DNA from: Leuctra nigra | Lineage: Eukaryota; Arthropoda; Insecta; Plecoptera; Leuctridae | DNA length: 64,000 bases | Assembly: GCA_934045905.1 (NCBI GenBank) | Contig: OW203764.1 | Location: 22,377,109-22,441,108 of the forward strand | Reading direction: 5' to 3' | Part shown: piece by piece, positions 36,382 through 48,800 of the stretch | Layout: each line of letters opens with the position of its first letter | Numbering within the stretch: position 1 is the stretch's first letter | Made by a program: the position numbers and the translations under genes | The notes under the pieces: generated by a model | The model's database searches: none | Seen by the model: only the letters and a program-made list of their open reading frames with translations | What the model was told of the DNA's origin: nothing

Positions 36382-37251
36382 CTGAAAAATGTAAAAAAAC
36401 ATATTTTTTAGATTTTATTAACGTCATGTGCATATATTTGTCTATAAGAATTTGATAGTAGAATAGGTTTCAATAGAGAATTCACATGAAATTTCTTTTG
36501 AAATAATAAATCATATTGAATCAAATCATATTTGTTCCCTATCGAAGAAGAAAAAATATTCGTACGTGAATTGATAGCGATATTATAAATCCAAATCAAG
36601 CAAGTCGGAGCCAGGGAAACGGAAAAGGGAAAATAAGGGAAACTGACGTCTATGTTTAAATCACAATAAAGAATATTTCATGAGGTATGACTATTTTAAG
36701 TCATCAAGAAGAAACCAATATAGATCGAGTACATACATACTTTTATTATTACTTGATCATTCCTGTGTTGTATATTGCCTGTGTTTGACTTATCCTTAGG
36801 ACGTGTTTATGGATTACTGATGGATAACGTTGCATGCTCATTATAATTAATAATTCATCAGGAAAATGTATTGTACATTGACCGACAAGCTAGAATCTGT
36901 TCATATTCGCACGACCGTGCATTTGCTAAAGCATACATTTCGTAAATGTAAATTACAAAATATAAAATGCACGGAAAGTGTTTTAATAATATATTAATTA
37001 ACTTGTTAATTTGACTGCTACTTTCCTAGATTGATTGCTACAATACTCTGTATGAGTTTGGCTTCAGCAATTCAATCATGTTAAAAGGATTTAAGTTTTC
37101 TATCCACACAAAATATTGCATTTCATTCAGTAGTTAGCAAGTTGTTTTGTAGGTTTTTGAACAGATACATTTCAAACACTAAAAAAAGTTTACACGATAT
37201 GTTTGAATTAGAGCTATAAAGCTTTTATGTAAGTAGTGAAATCTGTCTAGA
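36382..37251. other. SCYL2 intron, no feature recognised
   Basis: AT-rich, no ORF of interest. Confidence 0.45.
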
Positions 37252-38189
37252 TCTAGTGGAGCGGTCGCTCCACGCCAGCCAAGTCGTACGGCGCGCGCAC
37301 ACTCTCATATAAAGGCTGGAGCAAACCCACTTTTACTGTAAGCATCAAAGTGGCATTTTCGGCCTACTGGATCTTAAAATTGAGAAATCTCACATTGTTG
37401 CGAAATATCTTAATTTCGAGCTATGGCCCACCCTACAACATATACCAAATTTGGGAACAATAGGTTACGCCCTTTGCGCGCTAGAGGGCCGTGAAAACAG
37501 TGTTTTAGGGCGGTTTTCATAATCAGTAATCATAGTAGTAGGCTGGAGCTAAATCCGGTAAACAGGCCACAGCCTAAACGGCTGAACCGATTGATCTCAC
37601 ATTTTTACCACGTGTGCACTTTTGGCGTCTGATTTAACCTTGTCCCCATGAATTTTTTGTGCCGCCATTTTGAAACCGGAAGTGACGTCATATCTCGTCA
37701 ACGGTTGGACCGATCGGAACGAAATTTGCGCCAATCGTTTCAGACGGTCATCTATATGGATTATCAATATCAAAAGACTGAACATTATTTTAAATAAACC
37801 GGAAATGACGTCATGAAATTTAATATACATCGATTTGCATTTCAGCAACAACTGTTGATCCGATTGTCTTGATATTTATGTAACGTTTGTACTTTTGATA
37901 TTTCATTTGACTTGTTATAAAACCAACCGGAAGCCGCCATTTTGAAACCGGAAGTGACATCATGTCTCAAAAACGGCTAAACAGATTAGAACAAAACCAG
38001 CGCTAAACGATTTAGACGGTCAACTTTATGTAATCAGTAATATTTGATGATTCAAATATCGAAACCGGAAATGACGTCACACATTTTATGACCTATACCG
38101 GAAATGACGTCATAAATATGCTAAATGACGCTAAATTCACCACTTTATACTTTAAAATAGATATAAGTAAACGTACTTTGTAAATAATT

Positions 38190-38760
38190 ATAAATTCAAG
38201 GTTGCAGTGTTCTCGGCGGCCATTTTTAAAACCAGAAGTGACGTCATATATCGTAAACGGTTGTACCGATTGCAACCTAAGTTTGGAAATGTGTTGGACT
38301 AATAATTATGAATTCAAGACGACATTATTTTCGGCCGCCATTGTTAAAACCGGAAGTGACGTCAAATATCGAAAATGGCTGTACCGATTGCAATCAAATT
38401 TTGGAAATGTGTTGTACTAATAATTATGAAATCAAGACGACATTATTTTCGGCCGCCATTGTTAAAACCGGAAGTGACGTCATATATCGAAAATGGCTGT
38501 ACCGATTGCAACCAAATTTTGGAAATGTGTTGTACTAATAATTATGAATTCAAGACGACATTATTTTCGGCCGCCATTGTTAAAACCGGAAGTGACGTCA
38601 TATATCAAAAACGGCTGTACCGATTGCAACCAAATTTTGGAAATGTGTAGGAGTAATAATTATGAATTCAAGACGACATTATTTTCGGCCGCCATTGCTA
38701 AAACCGGAAGTGACGTCATATATCGAAAACGGCTGGACCGATTGTAACGAAACTTAAAGC
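38190..38760. repeat. 118-bp tandem array carrying ETS-CRE motifs
   Basis: The GAAGTGACGTCA landmark repeats at exactly 118-bp steps (38233, 38351, 38469, 38587 and 38705). Four of five copies contain CCGGAAGTGACGTCA; the first has CCAGAAGTGACGTCA. ORFs across it are repeat translation. Confidence 0.95.
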
Positions 38761-38914
38761 TATTCTTCTTGGATAATTATTTTAATCTTATATACCAAAC
38801 GCAACTTTTCTAAGTATCCAAATCGGCATAGGCGTATTTTTTTAAAGAAATAAGTTCTTGCACGGACACATGCTGTGCTACAAGCTGTATGAATAAACTA
38901 ACAAAAGAAGTGAT

Positions 38915-40194
38915 ATCCCAGAAAAAAACACTCCGTGTAAAAAAGGCAGCCAAGTCTCTTTACTTTAAAAAAATTCAACACCGAAAAGGAGTGATATCAA
39001 AAAAGGAGCCAAGTCAATGACATTTCCAAATATTTAATCGTATCTTTGAAATAAAAGTATAAACACCGAGAAATACTTTACAAAAGGACTTGGCGCATCG
39101 TTTTTTTAAAGACATTTTTCTATTCATAAGCATGTGCCATTTATATACAACCGTAATTTTGAATGTTTAGAATAATAGGGAAACATCTTTCAATTAGGTA
39201 CATATTATACATACCTTCTGTAAAATATTTTCTATATGATTATATACGCTATGAAACTTGTTGTCTATGCTTTCTATAAATATACACAATAGTTATCTTC
39301 GTAATATTGTTTCGTGGTGAATATAATTAAGTCTCATGCGTTATACCTTCTCATCATGTAACAATTTCTATTAATACACATTTTATAAAAATACATTTCA
39401 CAAAGAAGACAGTCATATTGAATTTCTATTAAAAAATTTAACTTTATACACTTGACACTTCAAAAATATATAATTGTGTTCCATTAGTTAGTAATTATTT
39501 GACAACGTTTCATGATTTCCTTCAGTCAAGATCAAATTATGAAAAGATACCAGTCTAATATCGCCATATTAACAGTACTGCAAGAATCTGTATGAGCCCA
39601 CTTCCAATTGATATGAAGGGATGTGTGTTGTGAAAAATATCCGACCGAACCGGGGCACGAACTTGGGACCTCTCACTTGCCGGGCGAGAGCTCTACCAAC
39701 TGAGCTACCCGATCGGACGGGCGGACATTAGACACAACACACTGATGAGGATCCTGACTCCTGACTCCATGGAAGTTTTCCAAAGAAACCTACATTCTCA
39801 CCACTTCCAATTGTTATGTAATTCTTTCACCCTTATATTACTTATATATTACAGCATAAAATCATGCTTCTATCGCCATTGACAAAACTATAAAATAGTC
39901 ATTACTAAAAGTAGCTTGATTCATAGATTCTGGCTCTAATAGAAAGAGGAAAATGTACCTACTTGTAAATTTCTTTCCACTTTTAGGATAGAATGATGTC
40001 TTTAAAAAAACGATGCGCCAAGTCCTTTTGTAAAGTATTTCTCGGTGTTTATACTTTTATTTCAAAGATACGATTAAATATTTGGAAATGTCATTGACTT
40101 GGCTCCTTTTTTGATATCACTCCTTTTCGGTGTTGAATTTTTTTAAAGTAAAGAGACTTGGCTGCCTTTTTTACACGGAGTGTTTTTTTCTGGG
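38915..40194. mobile_element. Foldback block of copy 2, about 200-bp arms
   Basis: Arms 38915-39115 and 39996-40194 are nearly perfect inverted repeats (AACACTCCGTGTAA, GAGTGATATC, ACTTGGCGCATCG). The spacer is about 880 bp and holds a retroposon at 39611-39800. Confidence 0.9.
39611..39800 (-). mobile_element. tRNA-like retroposon with 13-bp target duplication
   Basis: Minus-strand TAGCTCAGTTGGTAGAGC is a textbook A-box with D-arm (near 39700), followed by a stem-loop CTCTCGC-CCGGCAA-GTGAGAG. The loop would carry GGC (Ala) but has C at position 33. CCACTTCCAATTG flanks the unit (39598-39610 and 39801-39813). GTGTGTTGTG and CACAACACAC bracket the tRNA part. It is not a functional tRNA. Confidence 0.8.
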
Positions 40195-43100
40195 TATATA
40201 TTACGCTAATAAAAGTGGAGTTTTAGAGTGGGTTGTGATACACTTCCAACGCCTCTTCCCCATGGTGTTCAAGTAATAATACTGTAAAAAACTGTTAGTC
40301 AGAAGGAGTAGAAACTGAAAGTTTATTGGTTCGGATTCTGTTAAATTAAACCAATTCTCCAGCTAACAGGAGTGTAACGGTGCTCTTCTCGGCTTAATTT
40401 GATTAGGTTGATAGAACCTTTCTACACTCCCCATCATCTAGATTTCACTGACTGAAAAACGGTCTCGGCGGCAGTCGCTTAGGATCGACCCACTCTCGAG
40501 AATCCCGCGAGTATCGATATTCCCCTCGGTGTCGATTGTTGAACGCAGCGGGACAAGAATATCGACGTGTACTTTAATAATAGTAAACCCGATTAAAACG
40601 CAGGGCGGGTTTCAATTAAAGTCGATTGATTGACGGGTAAGAAGTGGAAACAAGGAAGAGACGATTGTTCTTCTTTCGCTTCAAACATGAGCTTTGTAAA
40701 TATATTTGTAGCGTTTTCCAGTGGCGTACTGAACTCACTGTTTTGATTCCGTTGCGAACTTACGATGTGGATTTCTTCTGCGTCTAGAGAAGTTTACATA
40801 TTATACATCTAACTATAGGTACGCATAAACATCACTATACACATCATACATCAATACTTATTACTTATTTATAAAGGCTCTATGACTTGCAGTCCTACTG
40901 CACAATTCTATGTGTAATCCTATGGCGATGTGTCATAATATGTAGGAGATGAAGTTTGTTGAGGATTCGAAACTCTGAATTTCAAGCGAGTGGGATGTTA
41001 GCCTCAAGCTCCATGCTGGCTTAACGTCCCATCCTGAGGACGTTGTAACAAGAGGCTGATGCATTAATCTCTATATGCATTAATCTCGAGAGGCTGATGT
41101 CATTACGCTAACCTCCAATCATTCCAGTCTCTCTGGCTCAACTGCAGCAACCTCTGAGATCTTACTGAGGGATCCAATAGACCAGCCGGCGGGTTTAATT
41201 CTTACTAATTGAATCTATTTTGTATACTCAATTATAATTAAACGTTTGCCACCAAGTTGCATAAAACAAATTGTTTAGGTTTACTCAAAATTAAATATGC
41301 ATTGGTGTGTACTGTTAATTAAAACACCAGTCAATAAAAAGCAACAGGCTTCATGAACGATTTACTTGGTTTGATCAATCTCTAGTAACTAAGCGAGCTT
41401 CTCCATTCAAATCTTCAGCCTCCAATCTCCACTTTTTGTGTTTTTCGCATTACGAAGTAACGGATCAAGTAATTTTTTTTTATAAATTATGAAATATATT
41501 TTGTTCTGCTGCCTATTGGTTTCTAACAAACTCGGTCTCGTACGGTAATTTTACCGGAAAATTGATTTATAATTTACTTCCCGCTTTACTGATGTATAAT
41601 TTAGATTATCCCCGCGTTCATTAGGTGTTTCCTAGTATACCTATAATACATTTAGCTAAATTGAAATAAAACTATGACATGATCCACACATTCTCTTCAT
41701 GTCACGAATTATAATTGAATAGTAACTCACTTGCTAGCGGCGTCAGCTCGAATAAGGCGTATGATCCAATATTACGAAGTTGTCTCATGTCAATGTTATA
41801 ACTCCATTTTGTCGACGTTAAGCAAAGCTCACATCCCAGAGAAATCTAGTTCGCTTGCAAATTAGTTTGTGTAACATTATTACTTCTCTTGAAAGCCAGG
41901 AATGTAAACAAATCGATTCCTCTGTTAGCAAGAAGATGATGAAAAATGGAGAAGAAAAAAAAATATCACCGAAAAGTTAATACTCTGTGTGCATTGGCAG
42001 GGTTTGAAGCAAGCTAATGTTGTGAATTAAATGAGTCGTGTTTTTCATTGGAACCTCGCCTTGGGATGTTTGAACATGAAAAGTTTTCCCCTCGTCAACA
42101 ATCCCCGGGTCGAGATGATATCACGAGCAAGCAAAAGTTAAGTAACTTAAGCTTCGAAATATCATAAGACAACTTTTAGGAATCATTTTAAAGACACGTT
42201 TTCTTTAAACAGAGAGATAAGTGTGATACAATAAATTAGCCACTGCGACTTTCTGTAAGAAAAGACGTCTTAAAGTTGCACGAGCAAACAATTATTACAA
42301 TCATCACATTTAGTATTTTTTTCTCGTCTGTTGTAACTTTAGTTCAGGAAGACTCTCCTTCAAAATATATGGTATGCTTTTCTACTCCATTTAGCATAAT
42401 ATTTCCAAAATATTTCCATAATCATGGCAAGTTTAGCACAGGGCAAGATTCACAAAACGTTTTAAGATTTATACCGGTATAACTTTATTCCATTATCACA
42501 CTATAATTACCATAATATTTTCTACCATGATAAGAAACCATCACAAAACGTAGGTACCAATTTCTCTTTATAAAGTTAACATTTATGAAATTATTATCAG
42601 AAAGTTTTACCGGTATGTATAAAATTGTAATTTAACTAATGTTGCAATAAAGCTTTTTCGGGAATAGCGAGTAATAACGCTATATATCCTTAATAAAACT
42701 AGCCAGTTGTCAAGTCACATTTTGTATTGCTGTTAGTGAAGGTTTTCAGTGGTTTCAATGAGCGTTTGAGGTCAATGTACTGCCATGCCATGATTAGAGA
42801 ATACATATTAGACATATTAGAGAATCACGAACGAAACAGTTAACAATTATTCAGACTGTTTTGTCCCATCACACTTTGATGAAATATTACCTACAATTTT
42901 TATTTTTATGTTTTCTTCAAGACTCGTCACTATACGTAAATAATGTAGTGTTGTTATTGAAGAGATGATTTTGGTGTAGGAAGTGTGAACAAGTGAACAA
43001 ATAAGGAAATAATTGACGTACCTATTACATTGCAAATTATGCTGCTCTTTTTATGACACATTGCCATACATTCAGACAATATCCAGTAAAAAATATACTA

Positions 43101-44675
43101 ATACACTAAATGGTTTGGCTTACTGTGGGATTTAAATTTTGTACAACCCCCTATAGACAAATAAGTGTGTAGGTGTGTAGGTGTATTCGTCTCTTTAATT
43201 ATTTATGATTTTATTTTTCTTCTTGGAAAAACATCATGAACTGACAGCAGAAGCTGTCAATCCATGAAACCTGAAATATATTTAAGTCTAAGAGATACAA
43301 CGCATTGATCCTTTCTTGGAATTCTAACCTACATTAATCTCTACTCTATTGTCACTTTCAGAGATACACACGATTTTCTCCATCTTTATACTCAAGCAAG
43401 AAACATTCTGAAGAAGCGAGCGTTGGAACTCTTCGTTCACACCGCATTCTATCACACGGCGCTGTGTCCTTGTTATTATTCATCTCGCAACCGAGCAACA
43501 AAGAATAGATTTCCAGCGGTGGTGGGTTCAAGAGTGCATTTTCATTTTCTTCTTTCTTTTAAAGTTGAGTTTTTATGTACCTAACTTATATGATGAGATC
43601 GTTAATTTGCAATATTGATCTACGTTGATATTAGATCTGATGATCATTTTAAATAAAAGTCGTCCTGACATGTAATTTTATTCAAGTACCTATCTGATAC
43701 GAGAATATTTGATGATAGCTCTCTGATAGATATTAAAAATTCTAGAATCTTGGTAAATAGCATTATTAAAGTATATTCTAAAGTTTGTGATACATTGCAT
43801 GTTAATAAAGAGTACAAAATCCCTAAAATATCTATATTATGCATGCTGCATTTCAAACATTACACTTATTTCTTATTAAAACTCGGTGTACCATGATAGT
43901 GAAATATAAATTTTAATCCCAAATTAATCTTATAAAATGTCACTATAACTTTATGTTTTCCTTCTCTTATCATGTCTATTCTATGAAAGCGTTGCCAGAG
44001 CCGCCACACGGAAGTTATTTAGCTGAATCGTGTACTAGAAACGTCCTGAGTTGACGAGAAGCAAACAGTTGGTACTCAAGTGTCACTTGGCGATGTCATC
44101 AGTCACGTGGTCGGGTTGAGGCTGACGCGTAATTACTAACTGCTGCACGAACTCGACTTGAGTTAATTAAGTTCAATCTGTGACATTACTATCTAACATA
44201 CGAGAAACTTTGTCGTGGTAGCCACAGGATTCCATCCATGTAACATTGAAAATAGAGCTCTGACAACAATAGACGTTTATAACAATATTCTGCACTTGAA
44301 ACTTGATAGAAACATACTTTTTATTCAAAACTGATAGCAGTTTACAAATACAAAGCTACTTTCCTGACTTCTTGTATTACTATACTAATGGTACTGAAAT
44401 GTTGTAATATACTACCAAAGAATATGAGAAAGAAAAGAATATACTACCCATTTCTGCCACCAATTGTAGTTTTAAAATTTCATAAAATAACTTGGCGGTT
44501 TTTAAATTTTTGCTGGGTATGAAATATTTACATATTATTATTTTGCGTGATTTAGGTATAATGAGTCATAAATGTGAAATAGTATACGGCAATTTGATAA
44601 TAACATATATGTTATGTTATTTGATATTATTATCAAATAAGTATGTTATTGTTATTATGTATTGATATGTTATTT
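40195..44675. other. SCYL2 intron, no gene or repeat recognised
   Basis: About 4.5 kb of AT-rich DNA without a supportable ORF, RNA gene or clear repeat structure. Confidence 0.4.
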
Positions 44676-44687
44676 GATAATAACATA

Positions 44688-44747
44688 TCCGTCGCCATTA
44701 GCCTCGCTGTAGAACAGTGCGACGTTAAGCCCCAGACAAAAAAAGAA
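44688..44747 (+). mobile_element. 5'-truncated SINE with 12-bp target duplication
   Basis: It carries only the last part of the 11013-11290 SINE (CGTCGCCATTAGCCTCGCTG ... GACGTTAAGCCCCAGAC plus A-tail). GATAATAACATA lies on both sides (44676-44687 and 44748-44759). Confidence 0.9.
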
Positions 44748-44759
44748 GATAATAACATA

Positions 44760-45476
44760 ATTTAGGTGTAAAGTTTTACAATAATGAAACAATATTAACA
44801 CAATCTACCTATAGTCTTGTGTTAATATAAAACTTCGTTTTATTTCATAATTAAATTGTTTTATATCATATTCCATCTTACCAGCCTTGCCAAATGAGAT
44901 GTCTCCTTTGTAGAAACAAAAAATATACCTATGTGGGAAAACTCAAAGTATTGTTGTAATGTTGAATAACAACTCGCATAGCACAGTTAGCAGAATTTCA
45001 AAATATTCTTTCTCATATTTCACCCCATCTCTTTTTCTCCTGCAAACACAGCAGAACTCCATAAAACACAGAAGTATCAAATGAAAATATAATCAACGAG
45101 GTAATTCAATTGAATTTTCCAATAACCCGATAGCGCTACAGCCGGGTTGAACGGGGCTTATTGAGACAGTTGCAATGCGTGTGTGCTGGAGCATCGCGAC
45201 GCCCCCCCCCCTCCCCCACCCCCTTAGGCGCGGGCGTCGGTTCGTTCACAAACATCAGGATAGAGCAGATTAACTATTGAAAAATGCTGATTACATTCAG
45301 TTTATTTATACATTGGACATTCATGCCGCAAGTTTACCAGAGTAGTAAACCAGAAAATGTAAATTGATTTATTAAAAAAACAGCAAGAACGGTCGGATGA
45401 AGCGAGATTTATCTCAGTCGAGAGACACATCTGGGAAGTTTGTTGTTATTCTACAATCCACTCATCCTCCTTTCTT
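44760..45476. other. SCYL2 intron, no feature recognised
   Basis: A C-rich patch lies at about 45203-45222; otherwise AT-rich. Confidence 0.45.
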
Positions 45477-45486
45477 ATCATCATCA

Positions 45487-45518
<32 letters not shown>

Positions 45519-45519
45519 T

Positions 45520-45564
<45 letters not shown>

Positions 45565-45589
45565 CCATCGTCATCGTCATCGTCATCGC

Positions 45590-45636
<47 letters not shown>

Positions 45637-45649
45637 CCATCGTCATCGC

Positions 45650-45708
<59 letters not shown>

Positions 45709-45838
45709 CCATCGTCATCATCATCGCCATCGCCATCGCCATCGCCATCGTCATCGTCATAGTCATCGCCATCGCATCGTCATCGTCATCATCAACATCA
45801 TCATCGTCGTCATCATCATCATCATCATCATCATCAAC
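45477..45838. repeat. (TCATCG)n / (ATC)n microsatellite, about 360 bp
   Basis: Trinucleotide-based, mostly alternating TCA and TCG with CCA interruptions. All long ORFs here (polySer, HRHR, MTMT) are frames of this run. Confidence 0.98.
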
Positions 45839-48800
45839 AACAACAACCAAATGCATGACACTTCACAGAATTTTCTCGTCTACAGATTATTTCACGTCTT
45901 TCCGAGTCAATCCCATCGCCTTGCCGACAACTTTTCGCCTCCTTCAGCCGTCTTCTTCATCCCAACTCCCTCCATCTAGTAATTTCTGGCTTGACTTTCG
46001 GTAGACGAGGCGGGTAATTTAAAAAGTTGGTAATTGTGAACGAGTGGGATAAAATGTCAAGTCCTAATAAAAGAACACGAAATGAATCCCTCGTGCAATC
46101 TATCATCATCTCCCACCCGCCTCAACGTGATGACGTCATTATCTCGAAGGTAAGATTTAATGCGGAAGAGAGCACCAGTGGGACTGGTTTAAGCACGGTA
46201 AAATTAGGAATCTTATTTCGCATAGGTATGCAAAGCACAGGACTCCGTTAGAAAACTAGAAAGCTGTGTGAAAAATCTGGGGATATGTTGATGACTTTTT
46301 AGAAATAGCAAAACGCTCTGTTTGACTTGTTGATGAGTGAGCACCGGTATGTGCAATATCTCGCAAAGAATTAAACTTACATTTCTACTAATCATTCAGC
46401 ATTTTATTTGTTCGATAAATAAGTTTTGAAATTCTTGCCCAACTTGGTTGAAATGTGTAAAATACGATTCTCTTGATAATCTTGCAAAATTAAAATTTTG
46501 AGAGGACAAACGGATATTTTTAACTTTTAACCCAATAAGAAAAGTTGTTTAAAAATCCTATCAAACCAAACAAGCGGCCTCTTTATGTATGCAAAATGAT
46601 TATGTAATGCAACAAGTCAAAATTAGACTTTCTTCTTCACTGATATATCGGTGAAGAAAAACGTCTAATTTTGCTCTATCGAGAGGGAATCCTTGATTGA
46701 AATACTTAACGTCCTATGCTGTAATTCGTCTTAGTCGATTAATTAAACATACAAATATCAAAACGTTTACGAACTGCTAAACCACTTTAACGCAAATACG
46801 AAACTTCGAAGATTCTGATTAAATTGGTATAAACAACTATACAAATAGACCCAAATAGGTTAAGCGCTTTGATTTACAGAGAACTGTGCAACTAAACGCA
46901 TTAAGTGACAAACAAGAAACGTTTGAACAATATTGCTGGTGCTGTATCCGTATCTAAGCAGTTAGTACATCACTCCATGCCTGTACACAGGAGTTAATTA
47001 TCAAGTATGAAAGAGCAAATCATATCCCAATGGGGTTTCACATGATCATGTTTTTAATGATACGTAACGAACATTATATTGCTGTAGTAAATTCGAAAGC
47101 TTAACTTTTAATTGCAAACTTTGGGTGGGATCATTTTAATTAATGCTTGGAAACTAAATCTAAGAACAAACTAAATACATTCTCATTACATACCTTTAAT
47201 TTATAGATTATGAAAGCATCGTCGAATAAATATATTTAAATACTCCTGGAATAATAAAAGAGAACGATAAAATTGAATTGTATGAGAAGAAGCTTCCATT
47301 CATGTTTTTGAATTTAATACTTTTCTGATCAACAAGATTTTCATTCTTTTGAGTGAATCGTGTGTCGTCCTTTGTGTTGAAATAAATTGCGCTCATCACT
47401 GAAAGAAATATTAAGCAGGATCGATCTACGTTATAAATTGCCATTTGCAGTGCGGTTAATCATAGTCCAGAAGCGTCATGTGCCGCTCACCTACGCAGCC
47501 GACTTCCAATTAGAGTTTGTGATTACTGGGAATAGCACAACGACCAATACTACAACAATTTCGTCGACATATAGCACATTAACAGCCGAAAGCGGTTTTA
47601 AATTACGGTATGAAAACGTAATTTCCGTTATTAATTTTGTGTTTACCCTCTTGGTGATGACACAATCACATTTCGTATAAATTATTGATTATTTTCAAGC
47701 GTTCGGAAAATGTTGGCAAAGGAAATTCGAATAATTTTCGTCGTGTCGATACCAGCCTATGACCTTTTAACCTATAATCTGCAGCACTCGAGCCAACACT
47801 AGTAATCTCGTAACGGTTCTAAAAGCTCTGGTTGGGCCTGTATATTTGAACGTATCTACCGGCGTTAACTTTGTTGTCTACAGGCCACGGGGTACTTTGC
47901 AGTCCGAGGTATGGCAGAGGTTAATATTAATATTATTCCAAAACATTGGGAGACATAGAGAAACAGATGTAGGGAAATAAATGAGTATGTGAATAACAGC
48001 GAGAAAGTTCGTGTGAATTGTTATTCGTAATTGTATGACTTTCCTGAAGTTCTCTACTTACAAAAGAGAGGCATTCACATTTAAAACTTTTGTTCAGCTG
48101 CAGGAAAGTTTTACTGCAAAGACAGCCAATCAGAAAAAGCATTTAATGTGGTTGTTGAGGTGGATGATCTGTAATCCTGAAACTTACGGGTTTACTTTTT
48201 GCTGGTTTTCAGCGCCTGTAGTTTCAAATAGAGAATGGAAGATTTGAAACATCAACCGGAATTTAAAATCATCACCTCTCTCCAGGCTCTAGCGCCACAC
48301 GGTTTGAAATCGCTGCAAATGTGGCTGTGGAGAATGTTGGAATGCATTTCTAAAGGTCAATAGTTCGAATAAAGTAGGCGACCGAACTTTTAAAATATTA
48401 TGCTGCTGATTACAAATGAAACCTCAACTGAGGTTCAAGAAAACTATCTCTTCAAAACTAAACTTTGTTAATTTACGATATTAATTGGAATATAGGTATT
48501 GCCATTTTAATGGCAATAAAAAAGATATTATTGGTCAAAATATTGCATCCAAGGGGTGTAAGGATTTAATCTCAATTATTTTCTCTCCAATATTTTCGTT
48601 CAGAAAATGTTTCGTTGTACTTTAACATGTTCTCGATGTTGTTCTCAAGCTTTTGCCATCCAGGAGAGCTCGATTTGTTCATTATTTTGTTATGCACTTT
48701 GTTCATGATATTGATTTCATGATTTTTGAGGCGTCCAAAAATCTCTAACGTAACTTGATATTTCCAAACTTTTCTATTATTATATATTATATATGAAGTA

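Larger units (their letters stand above)
37252..40194 (+). mobile_element. Composite CRE-bearing repeat, copy 2
   Basis: It has the same start as copy 1 (TCTAGTGGAGCGGTCGCTCC, preceded by A). It carries nine perfect TGACGTCA sites between 37676 and 38718, including the 118-bp tandem array, and ends in a foldback block with about 200-bp arms. The arrangement (short 5' palindrome, central tandem repeats, terminal stem) resembles non-autonomous Helitron/Helentron-derived elements such as DINE/HINE. Assignment to that class is an inference. Confidence 0.7.

Noticed and set aside
39640..39725. Functional tRNA-Ala gene
   Set aside because: C instead of U before the anticodon, poor acceptor pairing, and it sits inside a unit with a target duplication.
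45397..45979. Long ORFs of polySer, His-Arg and Met-Thr
   Set aside because: All are frames of the ATC/TCG microsatellite.
46618..46673. Pre-miRNA candidate hairpin
   Set aside because: Short arms with an interrupted stem and no conservation evidence.
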